Below, piece after piece: positions 1-9,300 of a DNA stretch of 64,000 bases. How positions within the stretch are numbered: the stretch's first letter is position 1; each line of letters starts with the position of its first letter. Made by a program: the position numbers and the translations under genes. A model generated the notes under the pieces. That model was not told where the DNA came from, searched no databases, and worked only from the letters and a program-made list of their open reading frames with translations. Source of the stretch: Sphingobacteriales bacterium (lineage in GTDB: Bacteria; Bacteroidota; Bacteroidia; Chitinophagales; Chitinophagaceae); contig JAAXIF010000064.1 in assembly GCA_012270485.1 (NCBI GenBank), positions 1 through 64,000 of the forward strand. The letters run 5' to 3'.

Positions 1-12
1 CTTTTTCATAAC

Positions 13-42
13 GTTGACCTCCTTTTTTGGTCAACCTTTTTT
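13..42 (+). terminator. Intrinsic terminator of an upstream gene
   Basis: A 7-bp perfect stem (GTTGACC at 13-19, GGTCAAC at 29-35) is followed by six T at 37-42. It would end a plus-strand transcript coming from outside the window. The stem is short and the loop (9 nt) is T-rich, so confidence is moderate. Confidence 0.55.
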
Positions 43-165
43 ATATACGGACATCATTTCTCTGTTCCTTATTCCTTATTTCTCTGTTTCATGGGTTTAA
101 AAAATTTGGAACAATTCCCCTTCCCCCTTATTTTTGCACCCCATTCAGAAATGAATAGGTCGGAT

Positions 166-236
166 TGCCCGATAGTATAAGGGTAGTACAACTGATTTTG
201 GTTCAGTATGTCTTGGTTCGAATCCAGGTCGGGCAA
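166..236 (+). tRNA. tRNA-Gln (anticodon TTG)
   Basis: The 71-nt sequence folds as a full cloverleaf. The acceptor arm is TGCCCGA pairing with TCGGGCA. The anticodon stem ACTGA/TCAGT encloses the loop TTTTGGT, giving anticodon TTG (reads CAA/CAG, glutamine). The T arm carries the GGTTCGAATCC signature. Position 236 is the discriminator base; CCA is not encoded. It is a single tRNA gene followed directly by its own terminator. Confidence 0.96.
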
Positions 237-241
237 CTGTT

Positions 242-271
242 AAGGAAAGGTTAATCAACCTTTCCTTTTTT
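242..271 (+). terminator. Intrinsic terminator of tRNA-Gln
   Basis: AAGGAAAGGTT (242-252) pairs with AACCTTTCCTT (257-267) across the 4-nt loop AATC, and the 3' side runs into a T tract. It lies 6 bp after the tRNA discriminator base, so it ends the tRNA transcript. Confidence 0.85.
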
Positions 272-284
272 ATTTATATACGTC

Positions 285-460
285 TAAACCCCTTACTAGA
301 TAAGCATTACATGATATCCCTTCAGTAAAATAACCATTTCACCGATCATTCCACATCTAACTAAAAATTGTTTTCAGCTTACACATTGAAACCCTTACTA
401 ATAAAGGGTTTCATAAGAATACTCCTTATTCTTATAGAATTTGGTTCGAAAAAAACTTCG
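285..460. repeat. Direct repeat copy A with 10-7-10 palindromic core
   Basis: This roughly 175-bp segment recurs in the same orientation at 12423-12598. Positions 375-424 are identical to 12511-12560 over 50 bp. The core at 387-413 is a perfect palindrome: TGAAACCCTT, 7-nt spacer ACTAATA, AAGGGTTTCA. A related half-site (CCCTTACTA) occurs about 100 bp upstream in both copies. The geometry resembles tyrosine-recombinase core sites, but no integrase gene is visible in the window, so this role is inference. No gene is credible here. Confidence 0.8.
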
Positions 461-525
461 GTCATCAGGAATGGATTCGAACTGTTAAAAGAGAAGCAAA
501 AACAACTGGCAAAAAACTTAAATTT

Positions 526-1004
526 TCAACTTTTAAGTGGCCCGAAATAGGGGAAGCTTACAGATTTGTTAAACAACATATTTTCAAGATGTATTTCGTA
601 TTTTATAAAAATGTCTTCCGCAATTATTCTTCCATACCGTTCAAATTCGGGAAATTTTTGGTAGCAAAGCTGAATGTGCTGATAGGTCATACGTATAAAT
701 TCGGTATTATCTAAACACTGGAAAAAGTATTTACTTGTATTATTTTTTACAAATGCAGAATAGTGTACGGCAAACTCACCATGCATGAGAAAATGATTAT
801 TAATTTCTTTGCCTTTATCATTCACATAAAACGAACGTACAAAACCTCTACTGATATAACCTAAAAACCGCTGACCCTCCCCTGCCTTGATAAAGAAATC
901 ATTTCTTTTGAGTGATTTAGCGGCAAGCCCGTTTATAAAATAATTCAACGCTTCTCCATTTAACAATGGAATTGCCCATTTTATCTCTTTTATCAACTTT
1001 TCAT
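526..1004 (-). pseudogene. Truncated Crp/Fnr-family regulator
   Basis: The product matches the cyclic-nucleotide-binding-like N-terminal domain of Bacteroidota Crp/Fnr regulators for about 140 residues (GEGQRFLGYISRGFVRSF region, then the dimerization helix ending LENMLFNKS). The C-terminal helix-turn-helix is missing: similarity stops near position 568 and the frame runs into unrelated sequence beside repeat copy A. The start is also damaged. The natural ATG at 1004 is followed by AAA AGT TGA, and one extra base would restore a typical MKKLI start; the open frame only begins at a TTG at 996. Both ends are therefore broken and it cannot bind DNA. An intact paralogue lies at 50294-50872. Confidence 0.75.
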
Positions 1005-1042
1005 ATTGAAGCTATTCAGTTCTCATATTTCATTAAGTATTA

Positions 1043-3205
1043 TCATTTTTTTAGTAGGGCTTCCAAGTAGTCGCCTGCTTCTTTTGAAACTGTATCATTG
1101 ATGAGTTGCAACACGTCAGCGGTTTTAGCCATACCCCGTTTATGAATTTGAGATAACAAACTGAAGAATTTTTCTTCACCAATAAAATTCATAAAGTCAT
1201 TCAGCACTACGGAGCCTTTGTAATAAAGAATCAGCGAAGCGTTATCAGACGAACGGTCTAAGCCCCAAATTACTCCCAAGCCTTCTGTTTGCTTTTGATA
1301 ATCAGATATTTGTTTGTTATACGCATCAATACTAATGTATTTTTTTATAAACAGTAATGTGCTGAACTCCGCAAAACTTTCACTCAACCAGTCTTCCCAG
1401 CTATCTTCCCCTTTATTCCACCAAAAGTGCGCAATCTCATGACAAATAGTTTTTAATGTGCCATTCTCTGATTGCCCTTTTGTTTGCATATAAATAAAAT
1501 TCTTCCTAGAAAAAGCCGAATTACCTTTTAACGGCGTGGAAACAATCGTTAAGTCTGCCGAATCAATACTACCGAATATTTCGCTAAAATATTTGTATGT
1601 ATGGATAGTACCATTGATAATAGAGTCAGCTTTTTCATTACTGTAGTCAATATAATCCAACCTTATTTTAGTACCGGCCTCATCAAATGATTTTGTTTGC
1701 AGTTTATCGGAGGCTATCAGTACCATGTCACCTCCTTTTTTTGGGTCCGCCAATCGATATTTACCGTTATTAAATGTTAGATTACCGGTACCACTTACTT
1801 TAAAGCCTTCCGGTACCTGCACATTTATTTCATAGACATAACTTCCCCAATCGTAATTAACAGGATACCATGAACTGTAGGATGCCAGCGAAATCCACTC
1901 GTTGGTAAAGGTGCTGTTGTTTTGCTTTAACTCATTAAATGTGGTTTCATAGTCAATAGCAATATCAATCTTGCCCTTTAGTTTTAGGTTTGGCATAATC
2001 TGTAAAGTGGCTGATTCTGGCATGTACCGGTTAGCAGGTTTATTATTCTTCACCAATTCAAAAAATGCAGATTTATTATTGAGACTTACTTGTTTAATTT
2101 TTGAATCTTTATGAAGCAGTAACTTGATAGTATCGGGTAATGGGCTATTAGCAACAACTGAAAGAATTGTTTTAAAGTTTATCTTTTTTTCTGAAGGGAT
2201 AATGTTGCAATCAATTTTGTAGGCAGATGCTTCAATGGGATCTGGTTTGTTTTTGATAATACTATCGTAACCGCTTTTGTTGAGAATAGTTTCTGCATTA
2301 GTAAAAGTTAATAAATCAAGTAAAGCCCGCTTTTTATCGGTTGCATTTGCATAATAACTTGCACAAATTCTGTACCCTATATAGTAACCCATATCAGCAG
2401 GTATATCTTTAGCCTTACTTCCATTATAAAGCCAATTTGAATAATCTTTACCGTTCATTTGTTTCTTAAATGATTGCCACAATTCTTTCTCATGTGCATT
2501 TCCATATTCCACTTGATATTCATTGATTAAACCACCACTAATCAGTTCTCCAATAAAATCACAAACACCTTCATGTATGCTAGCACCTAAAAGATTGGTA
2601 ACACTGTCATGCTGCTGAAAATGTATCAACTCATGTGAACAAATAAGGTGTATTTTATCAACCGTTTTAACGCCTGTTTGCAGGTATTTCGGAAGCTTTT
2701 CTAATGGAGAATTTTTATCAGCAGTTTCAATTTCAGCACCTATAAACATCCCCACAGGAAGACTTGTTCCTCCTGAATTAAATACCCCCATTGCAAAATA
2801 AAAATCGGGAAAACGGGCAGCTGGATATATATCTTTTAAATTTTTAAATGCAGAAATTATTTTTTCCTTGTATGCATCTACCTTTAAAGAAGACTGACTG
2901 ATGCTGTTAAGATATAAACTATAGGCACGGATAGTATAATACATATCTTCAGCATTAAAAGCATAGTTCTTTTTAATACTGAACTGTTTTAAACCAACAC
3001 TACCCTTATCCAAATATTGTGTTTGAATTATGTGTATGCTGTCGCTTTTCCTAGTAGCTGTCTTAAGGTTTTTCATCATGCTCCAAAACCTTGGTATATC
3101 TTCATTAACTAATTTTACTTGAGAAGGATTAGAGTGAAAGTTTATCTGTGCATTAGTTATACTTATAGAGAAACTGGTTAAGATTATTATAAAAATACTC
3201 CGCAT
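1043..3205 (-). CDS. Secreted protein with two HExxH metalloprotease-like domains (M1-like C-terminus)
   Basis: The 720-residue product starts with a signal peptide (cleavage near residue 19, TNAQ). The C-terminal half has HEIAHFWW at 589-593 followed by WLSESFAEF, the gluzincin pattern of M1 aminopeptidases, with a spacing about three residues shorter than usual. The N-terminal half carries a second HELIH at 191-195 followed by SIHEGVCDF about 15 residues later, like DUF2268-type predicted zinc proteases. A substrate cannot be named; a secreted peptidase is the likely role. It follows the 240-residue membrane protein gene with a 5-bp gap, so the two are probably one operon. Having both motifs in one chain is unusual. 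Confidence 0.75.
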   Translation of the reverse strand: MRSIFIIILTSFSISITNAQINFHSNPSQVKLVNEDIPRFWSMMKNLKTATRKSDSIHIIQTQYLDKGSVGLKQFSIKKNYAFNAEDMYYTIRAYSLYLNSISQSSLKVDAYKEKIISAFKNLKDIYPAARFPDFYFAMGVFNSGGTSLPVGMFIGAEIETADKNSPLEKLPKYLQTGVKTVDKIHLICSHELIHFQQHDSVTNLLGASIHEGVCDFIGELISGGLINEYQVEYGNAHEKELWQSFKKQMNGKDYSNWLYNGSKAKDIPADMGYYIGYRICASYYANATDKKRALLDLLTFTNAETILNKSGYDSIIKNKPDPIEASAYKIDCNIIPSEKKINFKTILSVVANSPLPDTIKLLLHKDSKIKQVSLNNKSAFFELVKNNKPANRYMPESATLQIMPNLKLKGKIDIAIDYETTFNELKQNNSTFTNEWISLASYSSWYPVNYDWGSYVYEINVQVPEGFKVSGTGNLTFNNGKYRLADPKKGGDMVLIASDKLQTKSFDEAGTKIRLDYIDYSNEKADSIINGTIHTYKYFSEIFGSIDSADLTIVSTPLKGNSAFSRKNFIYMQTKGQSENGTLKTICHEIAHFWWNKGEDSWEDWLSESFAEFSTLLFIKKYISIDAYNKQISDYQKQTEGLGVIWGLDRSSDNASLILYYKGSVVLNDFMNFIGEEKFFSLLSQIHKRGMAKTADVLQLINDTVSKEAGDYLEALLKK

Positions 3206-3210
3206 ATTTA

Positions 3211-3933
3211 TTAATTAATTTCTTTAGCTATTTCATTTATAATTTCTTGGTGCTTTTCAATGGCTTTTTTATACCTGCTAATTACTTCATCGAAATATAA
3301 ATTATTTAAAGCATTTTTTATTTTTAAAGTGATTAAGAGTTTGCGAAGTATTTGAGCATTTTTTAGCTGGGTAAAATCAAACTCGCTAAATACGACATCA
3401 TTAAAATAGTGTTGCTTAAATTCATTGAATGATGTGGTGATGTTTGTTAATCCCTTTACTGCGTCAGAATAGAGTATTACCAAATGTTCAGTTATTTTTT
3501 TATTTTCGATGATATCAAATTTCCCACTACTTTGTAGGGTTAAATAAGCAGCATTAGATACATTAGGAGCTGTTTGTCCAAATAAATTATTTAAATAAAT
3601 TATTGCACTATCTAAATTTTTATCTGGATTATCATAATAGGTCTTTAAATAGTCAACTCCTTTTTTTCTAACTTCATAATTAATTACATCTTCTTTTAAT
3701 TCTTTTAGGTCTTCTTCCAAATCATTTTTAATTCTACTCAAATAATATTTTTCTTCTTTTTTCTCTTTCCAGCTTTCTTTAATACTGTTAAAAGAGAGTG
3801 CGATTAAAATACCGATTACAACCGGTATCATATCAATAAAAAGCTCTTTTAAAACTGTCCAAAAACCTTTCCTCTTTTGGATGGCATGGTGTGTGTGAAC
3901 AGGCTTGTGATGTTCAATATGAATTTCGCTCAT
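3211..3933 (-). CDS. DUF6090-like membrane protein
   Basis: The 240-residue product has a His-rich cytoplasmic start, one transmembrane helix at about residues 32-50 (DMIPVVIGILIALSFN) and a charged, mostly helical remainder beginning SWKEKKEEKYYLSRIKNDLE. This layout (a helix ending in IGILIALxxN, followed by a coiled coil with a YL.R...DLE signature) matches DUF6090 proteins common in Bacteroidota. Their function is unknown to me. The gene sits 5 bp upstream of the double-HExxH peptidase and 4 bp downstream of the DinB-like gene, suggesting a three-gene operon. Confidence 0.65.
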   Translation of the reverse strand: MSEIHIEHHKPVHTHHAIQKRKGFWTVLKELFIDMIPVVIGILIALSFNSIKESWKEKKEEKYYLSRIKNDLEEDLKELKEDVINYEVRKKGVDYLKTYYDNPDKNLDSAIIYLNNLFGQTAPNVSNAAYLTLQSSGKFDIIENKKITEHLVILYSDAVKGLTNITTSFNEFKQHYFNDVVFSEFDFTQLKNAQILRKLLITLKIKNALNNLYFDEVISRYKKAIEKHQEIINEIAKEIN

Positions 3934-3937
3934 TACT

Positions 3938-4552
3938 TTACTGTTTAGAATATAAGTTATTATGTTTTAGTTCTTTTATCTGTGCGATATGTCTTTCGCA
4001 ATGTGCCGCTGTCAGCAATACAGCCTGGTACAAATCAATGGTACCCGTGGCAGGATGCTGCCAGTACCGGTTCCTTAAATCTTCCTGAGTTGTTTTTATC
4101 AGGTCAATATTTTTATCCCTTGCTTTATCAAAAAAGGCCATGGCTGTTTTTATATCGCTGAAACGACCTGTGGGTTTTATAATTTCCGGTGCTGTCGCTT
4201 TGCCCGTTCTGTTGGTAAGTATTAGCCTCACCTGGGTGTCGGTAACCTTAATTTCTTTCCTGCGGCTGCTGTCGGCCGGCTGTTGCAAAGTGCCTGCAAC
4301 AATTTGTCCTATACCTGTTTCAGCAAGCCCGATATGTTCTGTTATTTCGGCAATACTCCATATTTGAGGGGTGGCTTTAAAGGATAATTGTTCCGGCGTA
4401 AGCCCTTCCAGTTCTGCCTCTAACTGGTTACGGCTTTCTTCTAATTGACTGATGGCATACTTGCGTTCAGTCTCGGTTAAAGTTTTAAAGGGTACACCAT
4501 TTTTACTTTTGGGAATGGTTACCAGTAGAAAGATGAATAGCAGGAGTTTCAT
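3938..4552 (-). CDS. DinB-like (DUF664/DinB_2) secreted protein
   Basis: I place the start at the ATG at 4552, giving 204 residues with a hydrophobic signal sequence (MKLLLFIFLLVTIP). The frame stays open further upstream to 4717, but that part looks non-coding. The body matches the DinB/DUF664 four-helix fold: LEESRNQLEAELEGLTPEQL near the start, IWSIAEITEHIGLAE with the first metal-type His, and CERHIAQIKEL near the end with the last. Such proteins often bind a metal through three His and may act as thiol-dependent transferases; the actual reaction is unknown. An exported form is typical for Bacteroidota. It is probably the first gene of the operon with the DUF6090-like and peptidase genes. 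Confidence 0.7.
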   Translation of the reverse strand: MKLLLFIFLLVTIPKSKNGVPFKTLTETERKYAISQLEESRNQLEAELEGLTPEQLSFKATPQIWSIAEITEHIGLAETGIGQIVAGTLQQPADSSRRKEIKVTDTQVRLILTNRTGKATAPEIIKPTGRFSDIKTAMAFFDKARDKNIDLIKTTQEDLRNRYWQHPATGTIDLYQAVLLTAAHCERHIAQIKELKHNNLYSKQ

Positions 4553-4734
4553 TTGCAGAATTTTTATACTGCAATATGAGGCGCAATTGAAGCTATTAAG
4601 CAGATTATGAAGGGTATTTGAATGAGTGGTACTATTAAAGAGGTTGAATGGTACAGGACGGAAGAAGGGGCTGAGTATTTTTTCCTGAACTTGATGAAAG
4701 AATGCTGAAACAATCAAGCAAACGTCCCCCTGCT

Positions 4735-5661
4735 TTACTTAGTGGTCAGCACAAACCATGCCTTTAGTTGCTGGCTTCTGTAGCGGCTCACAGTAACAGA
4801 TTCTGTTTTTGAGTTATTTGATTTTGCCTTTAGCTCCACTATCAGTTTTCGGTTTACATCGTCCTTAATCGATACGATTGATTGGATATGGGCAACAAAC
4901 TGTCGGTTTAATTGAAAGAAAAACTGCTCAGGCAATAACTCAATAAATTCCGTGTAGGATGAGAAATTTGTCGTCATTTTTTTCCCGTCAGTCAAAACAA
5001 GTATCACCAATCCATCACTTGAGTACCAGTAAGCCATATCGCTGAAGAGAATCTGCTGCATCTTACTGCCAGAGGTAATTAACAATGAATCAGAACCGCT
5101 TTCAGGCTTATCCAAAATCTGCTCTTTTTCAGTTTCCCCCACAGGTACCGATTGAATGGATTGCTTTGATAACGCTCTTAAGAGTTCATTCATTTTTGCT
5201 GTACTGATGGCCTCTTTATAGGCAACCGTAGATTGCAGATAGCGGATGACATACATGGAATTGATGACCAATGCGATTGCAGTAGAAATTAAAAAGTATA
5301 AGAAAAAGTTTCTGAAAGGAAATGCAGAATAGCTGCCACCATCTATTAAATAGACAACATTGTAAAGTATTAAATAAGTAAGCCAAGTGGCTGCAATGCA
5401 GTAAAATATCTGTATCAGCAACCTTCTGCCTGGATTATCAAAAAAAGCATTTGTTTTATCTAATTTTTTGTAGGTAATAATATTCACTTCCCAAGTCACC
5501 AGTGTAAAAAAGGCTAGCACAAGCATGAGCTTCCAAGGAAAAATATAACCGTCTGTTTCATTTATTGAACTGTAGAATATACTACAGGCAACAATAAAAG
5601 ATATTATCGGAATAAGTATTAACTGCCATTTTCGATGATTGATTCCTGGTTGAAAGTTCAT
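4735..5661 (-). CDS. Membrane-bound LytTR-family transcriptional regulator
   Basis: The 308-residue product has four predicted membrane helices (about residues 13-31, 43-64, 81-106, 117-138), a short coiled linker (TAKMNELLRAL) and a C-terminal LytTR DNA-binding domain (about 195-305: ITSGSKMQQILFSDMAYWYS, then FFQLNRQFVAHIQSI and VSRYRSQQLKAW). The FFQLNRQF block is the usual F-x-R-x-H/Q-R LytTR hallmark. No histidine kinase is adjacent; one-component membrane LytTR proteins of this type are common in Bacteroidota. It may regulate the adjacent downstream operon (DinB-like, DUF6090-like, peptidase), starting about 180 bp further on. A perfect 8-bp stem hairpin sits 25 bp upstream of its start. 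Confidence 0.8.
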   Translation of the reverse strand: MNFQPGINHRKWQLILIPIISFIVACSIFYSSINETDGYIFPWKLMLVLAFFTLVTWEVNIITYKKLDKTNAFFDNPGRRLLIQIFYCIAATWLTYLILYNVVYLIDGGSYSAFPFRNFFLYFLISTAIALVINSMYVIRYLQSTVAYKEAISTAKMNELLRALSKQSIQSVPVGETEKEQILDKPESGSDSLLITSGSKMQQILFSDMAYWYSSDGLVILVLTDGKKMTTNFSSYTEFIELLPEQFFFQLNRQFVAHIQSIVSIKDDVNRKLIVELKAKSNNSKTESVTVSRYRSQQLKAWFVLTTK

Positions 5662-5685
5662 AAAGGATTACAGATTTTTCATATT

Positions 5686-5704
5686 AAATCCAACGCTTGG
5701 ATTT
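5686..5704. promoter_or_regulatory. Hairpin/palindrome upstream of the LytTR gene
   Basis: AAATCCAA and TTGGATTT form a perfect 8-bp stem around CGC, ending 25 bp before the LytTR start codon. It could be a 5'-UTR hairpin or an operator; sequence alone does not decide. Confidence 0.35.
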
Positions 5705-5792
5705 TGTTATACAATAATTGTTTTTCAGTAGTTGATTTGGTTAAAGTATTCGCTACTTGTAAATGAAATTTTACATTTTCTTTTTTGTGTAA

Positions 5793-6046
5793 CTTCCTTC
5801 TCGGCAGGGTCTACTTTTTAAGCGTTCCCCGCAGACGTCTCTCGTAGAGGACTCTGCGATCACTCACACTATTGAAAGTTAATAATTAATTTTTACGATC
5901 TATTTTTCTGTAACAACTTTGTAAAGTTAAAAACAAATGATTCATCCTAGCTGTGTAACACGCAACGTCCACTCTCTCGCCCAAGGCGAGATCGGGAGAC
6001 GATGCCTCGAACTTCTCTTTATTTGGACACCCTCCGGAGAAGGAAT
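5793..6046. repeat. MITE-like palindromic repeat, copy 1 (inverted centre)
   Basis: The outer ends (CTTCCTTCTC... and ...GGAGAAGGAA) match the ends of the copies at 11476 and 51146. The central 45 bp (5961-6005, including TCTCGCCCAAGGCGAGA) match them only as the reverse complement. About 110 bp of extra sequence with its own hairpin (5830-5858, CGCAGA/TCTGCG ends) lie between the left end and the centre. Confidence 0.7.
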
Positions 6047-6078
6047 AGTTTAAAAATATATCAATATATACATATATA

Positions 6079-6104
6079 GCCCTGTTAAAGACAGGGCCTT
6101 TTTC
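6079..6104 (+). terminator. Orphan intrinsic terminator
   Basis: GCCCTGT (6079-6085) and ACAGGGC (6091-6097) form a perfect 7-bp stem with a 5-nt loop, followed by CTTTTTC. It faces plus-strand transcription, yet no plus-strand gene precedes it in this region. It may shield the TonB receptor gene or end a small untranslated transcript. Confidence 0.65.
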
Positions 6105-6396
6105 TTGATTACCGTTAGGTAAATTAAACAATCATTTTAAATATCTCTTTAGTCCCTTTATGACTTAAACAGTAATTTTTTTTCTTTACGATACTACTCC
6201 TACTATTTAATACTTGCTTAATCTTCCGGTAACTATTTATTTACACACTGCATTCAACTTTGCGACATTATCCACTTACTTAACTACCGGTTACCTGCTA
6301 TATAATACATTTCAATGTAAAGCCTTTCCCCTATTGATTTTATGTTGAAGTATAGATGTATTTGTTAATCGTTAGTAGAGTTCAAATGAAATTACC

Positions 6397-9300
6397 ATGA
6401 ACAAAATGCTACGCTGGTCTACGTTGTTATGCCTGTTGTATTTTTCATTCTCTGAAAGTCTTGTCGCACAGTCAACCGATGCGTATGTATCTGGTAAAAT
6501 TACTAGTATACAAAAAAAGCCTTTACAGGGCGCAACCGTTGTTATCCGTAACAATTCAAATGGTTTTACGGCTACTACTCAAACCAATGCAGAAGGTATT
6601 TATATTTTTCGTCAGCTTCCATTGGGGGCTCCTTATTCGGTTGAGGCTGCTTTTGTTGGGTTTGTAAAACAACGAAAGGATAGCCTTACTATTAACTTGG
6701 GAGATCAGTTACTGATTGATTTTACACTAGCAGAAACCAACTCAACTTTAACAGAGGTAGTTGTTAGTTCAAATACCGTAAGTAGTCGCATAGATCGATT
6801 CGGGGCTAGTACTGCTATTTCAGCTAGGACCATTCAGCAAATACCTGCTCAAAACAGAAATTTTAGTGACCTTGCTTCGCTTTCACCTTTAGCCAATGGC
6901 GCGAATTTGGGTGGTCAGCGTTTTTCTTCTACCAACTATCTGATTGATGGTGTGAGCGCTCGCAATAACCTTACCAGTGGTGAAATTGGCAGAGGGCCTT
7001 ATTCGCTTTCTCTGGAAGCAATCAGAGAATTTGAAGTAATTACCAATGTATACAATGTTACTCAAGGCAGGCAAGGTGGTGGTGCCATCAGTGCCGTAAC
7101 CAAATCAGGTACGAATCAATTTACAGGAAGTGTATTTAATTATTTCAGATCTGATGAACTGGCAAGTTCTTACGATATCAGAGGTAATAAAAGGGTGCAG
7201 CAATTTAATAATAACCAATATGGCTTTAGCCTTGGTGGTCCGATCATAAAAGATAAGCTGCATTTCTTTACCGCATTTGACCGTGAAGATGCATCTGCCC
7301 CTTTCTTTATTGCAGATATTCAGACCGATGCCGATGCCATTGCCAATCGTATCAGTAAAGGAGCATTGGATACTGTACTGAGGATTGCCCGTGAAAAATA
7401 TGGATTAAGTAACAGCAAGCAAGTTGGAGAATTTGGCAGAAAAACAACTGCTAATACTTTTCTCTTGCGTATTGACTGGCAGATCAATAAAAAGAATCGC
7501 TTAACATTCCGAAACAACTTCAGTAACTGGAATAACCCTAATAGCGTAAATGATAACAGCAATATTAACCTTTATGAAGTGTGGGGCGATTTTAAATCCC
7601 AGGAAAACAGTGCATTGGTTTCATTGCGCACGCAGGTAAATGACCACTTTTTGAATGAACTAAAATTTCAGTATCAAAAAGCATCCCGCAATTTTGTTCC
7701 CAATAAAGAATTGCCATCTGCCAATATTCCGAGGGCCATTGTTACTGTTCGTTCACAACTACCTAATGGCACACAAGGTAATACTACCATTCAGCTGGGT
7801 GGTCAGCGTTTTAATCCGGAAGATAACCTCGAAGAACAGTTTCAGTTGATCAATACCTCTTTTTTCACTAAAGGTAAATTCAATTTTACTGTAGGTACTG
7901 ACAATACACTTACTTATCTGGATACATATATTTCAAATGAGCAAAATGGTCGTTTTATCTTTAATAGTCTTAAGGAATTTGAAGACCTGAATCCTGCCCG
8001 ATATGCACGTGAAGTACCATTGGCAGGTAAACCTTCTGTACAGCAATATGTATTCAATGGATCGCTTTTTGGTCAGGTTCAGTTCTTTCCCAAAAAAGAT
8101 CTAGACCTTACGCTTGGCCTGAGATGGGATATCACCAGTTATTTTACTGCCGGTGATTATAACCCGGTTGTAGAACGTGAACTGGGCTTGCGTACTGATA
8201 ATAATCCGACCGACTGGAATAATTTTCAACCTCGTTTACAGCTTACATGGGATGTTAAGGGACATCGTACGGATATTGTAAAAGTAGGTGCGGGTATGTT
8301 CTCTGCCAATCCGATAACATATGCTCAGGTTAACAATATTCAGAATAGTGGCACTAAAGTAGCAGCCATAGATGTTTCACGAAGTGCCAGTGGAACCAAT
8401 CTGGTCCCTGTGCCCAATTTTCCTTCATACAGAGCGAATCCTTCCACAGCACCTGGTTTAATTCCTGGCGTACAAACGGTATCAACTATCAACCTGAATG
8501 ATAAAGACTTGCAGGTACCCAGTATTTTCAAGGCCAATATTTCTTACAATAAAATCATGATGGAGAATAAGCTGCGTCTTGGTGTGAACTTCTTATATTC
8601 CCATACTTACAATAACTATGTGTACTTAGATCGTAATCTGGTTGATCAGCCATTTTTCAGACTGGAGAATGAAGGAGGCAGGGGTGTATTTGTGCCTGCT
8701 GCTTCTATATCTGCTGCGGGTATTACCAATAATGTACTGGCAAGAAAAACACAGGCGGTAGGTCGAACACTGGAGTTTACAAATGGTGCGGTTTTGAACA
8801 CAACGACAGCTATTGTTGATGCCGAGTATCGTTACTTCCGTGATGGATATATCAATGCGAGTTATACGTACAATGTTACCAAAGACAACACTTCATATAA
8901 TGGTAATGTAGCAAATACATCTACTTTTCGTCCGGTAAAATCAGATCCACGTGATCTTTCAGAAATCAATTTCTCTGACAATCAGTTTCGTCATAAGCTA
9001 GTATTCTTTGGCTCCACACCTTCATGGAAAGGATTTACATTCAGCGGAAGATTCACGGGTATTGGCGGTACACGTTATTCTTTAACAGTAGATGCTGATA
9101 TCAACGGCGATTTTGTGGGTGGTCCGGGTAACGATAATGATCTGGCTTTTATATTTGACCCATTTGATCCCAAAACACCTGCTTCTATCCGTACTTCAAT
9201 GGAAAAAGTATTAAACAATCCAGAGAATAGGGCTCGTGAGTACATCAGAAAAAATCTTGGTAAAATAGCTGAACGTAACGGAGGTGAGAATCCTTTTTCA

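Larger units (their letters stand above)
5662..6396. other. 735-bp intergenic region with repeat and terminator
   Basis: No gene is supported here. The region holds the hairpin at 5686-5704, copy 1 of a MITE-like palindromic repeat (5793-6046) and an intrinsic terminator (6079-6104). The remaining 290 bp before the TonB receptor gene are very AT-rich (promoter region). The small open frame at 5886-6131 crosses the repeat and has no protein-like composition. Confidence 0.6.

Noticed and set aside
368..550. 60-codon plus-strand frame in repeat copy A
   Set aside because: It only reads through the repeat and its palindrome; the related frame in copy B does not continue and the composition is not protein-like.
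5886..6131. 81-codon minus-strand frame upstream of the TonB receptor
   Set aside because: It crosses the MITE-like repeat and a terminator; no recognisable protein features.
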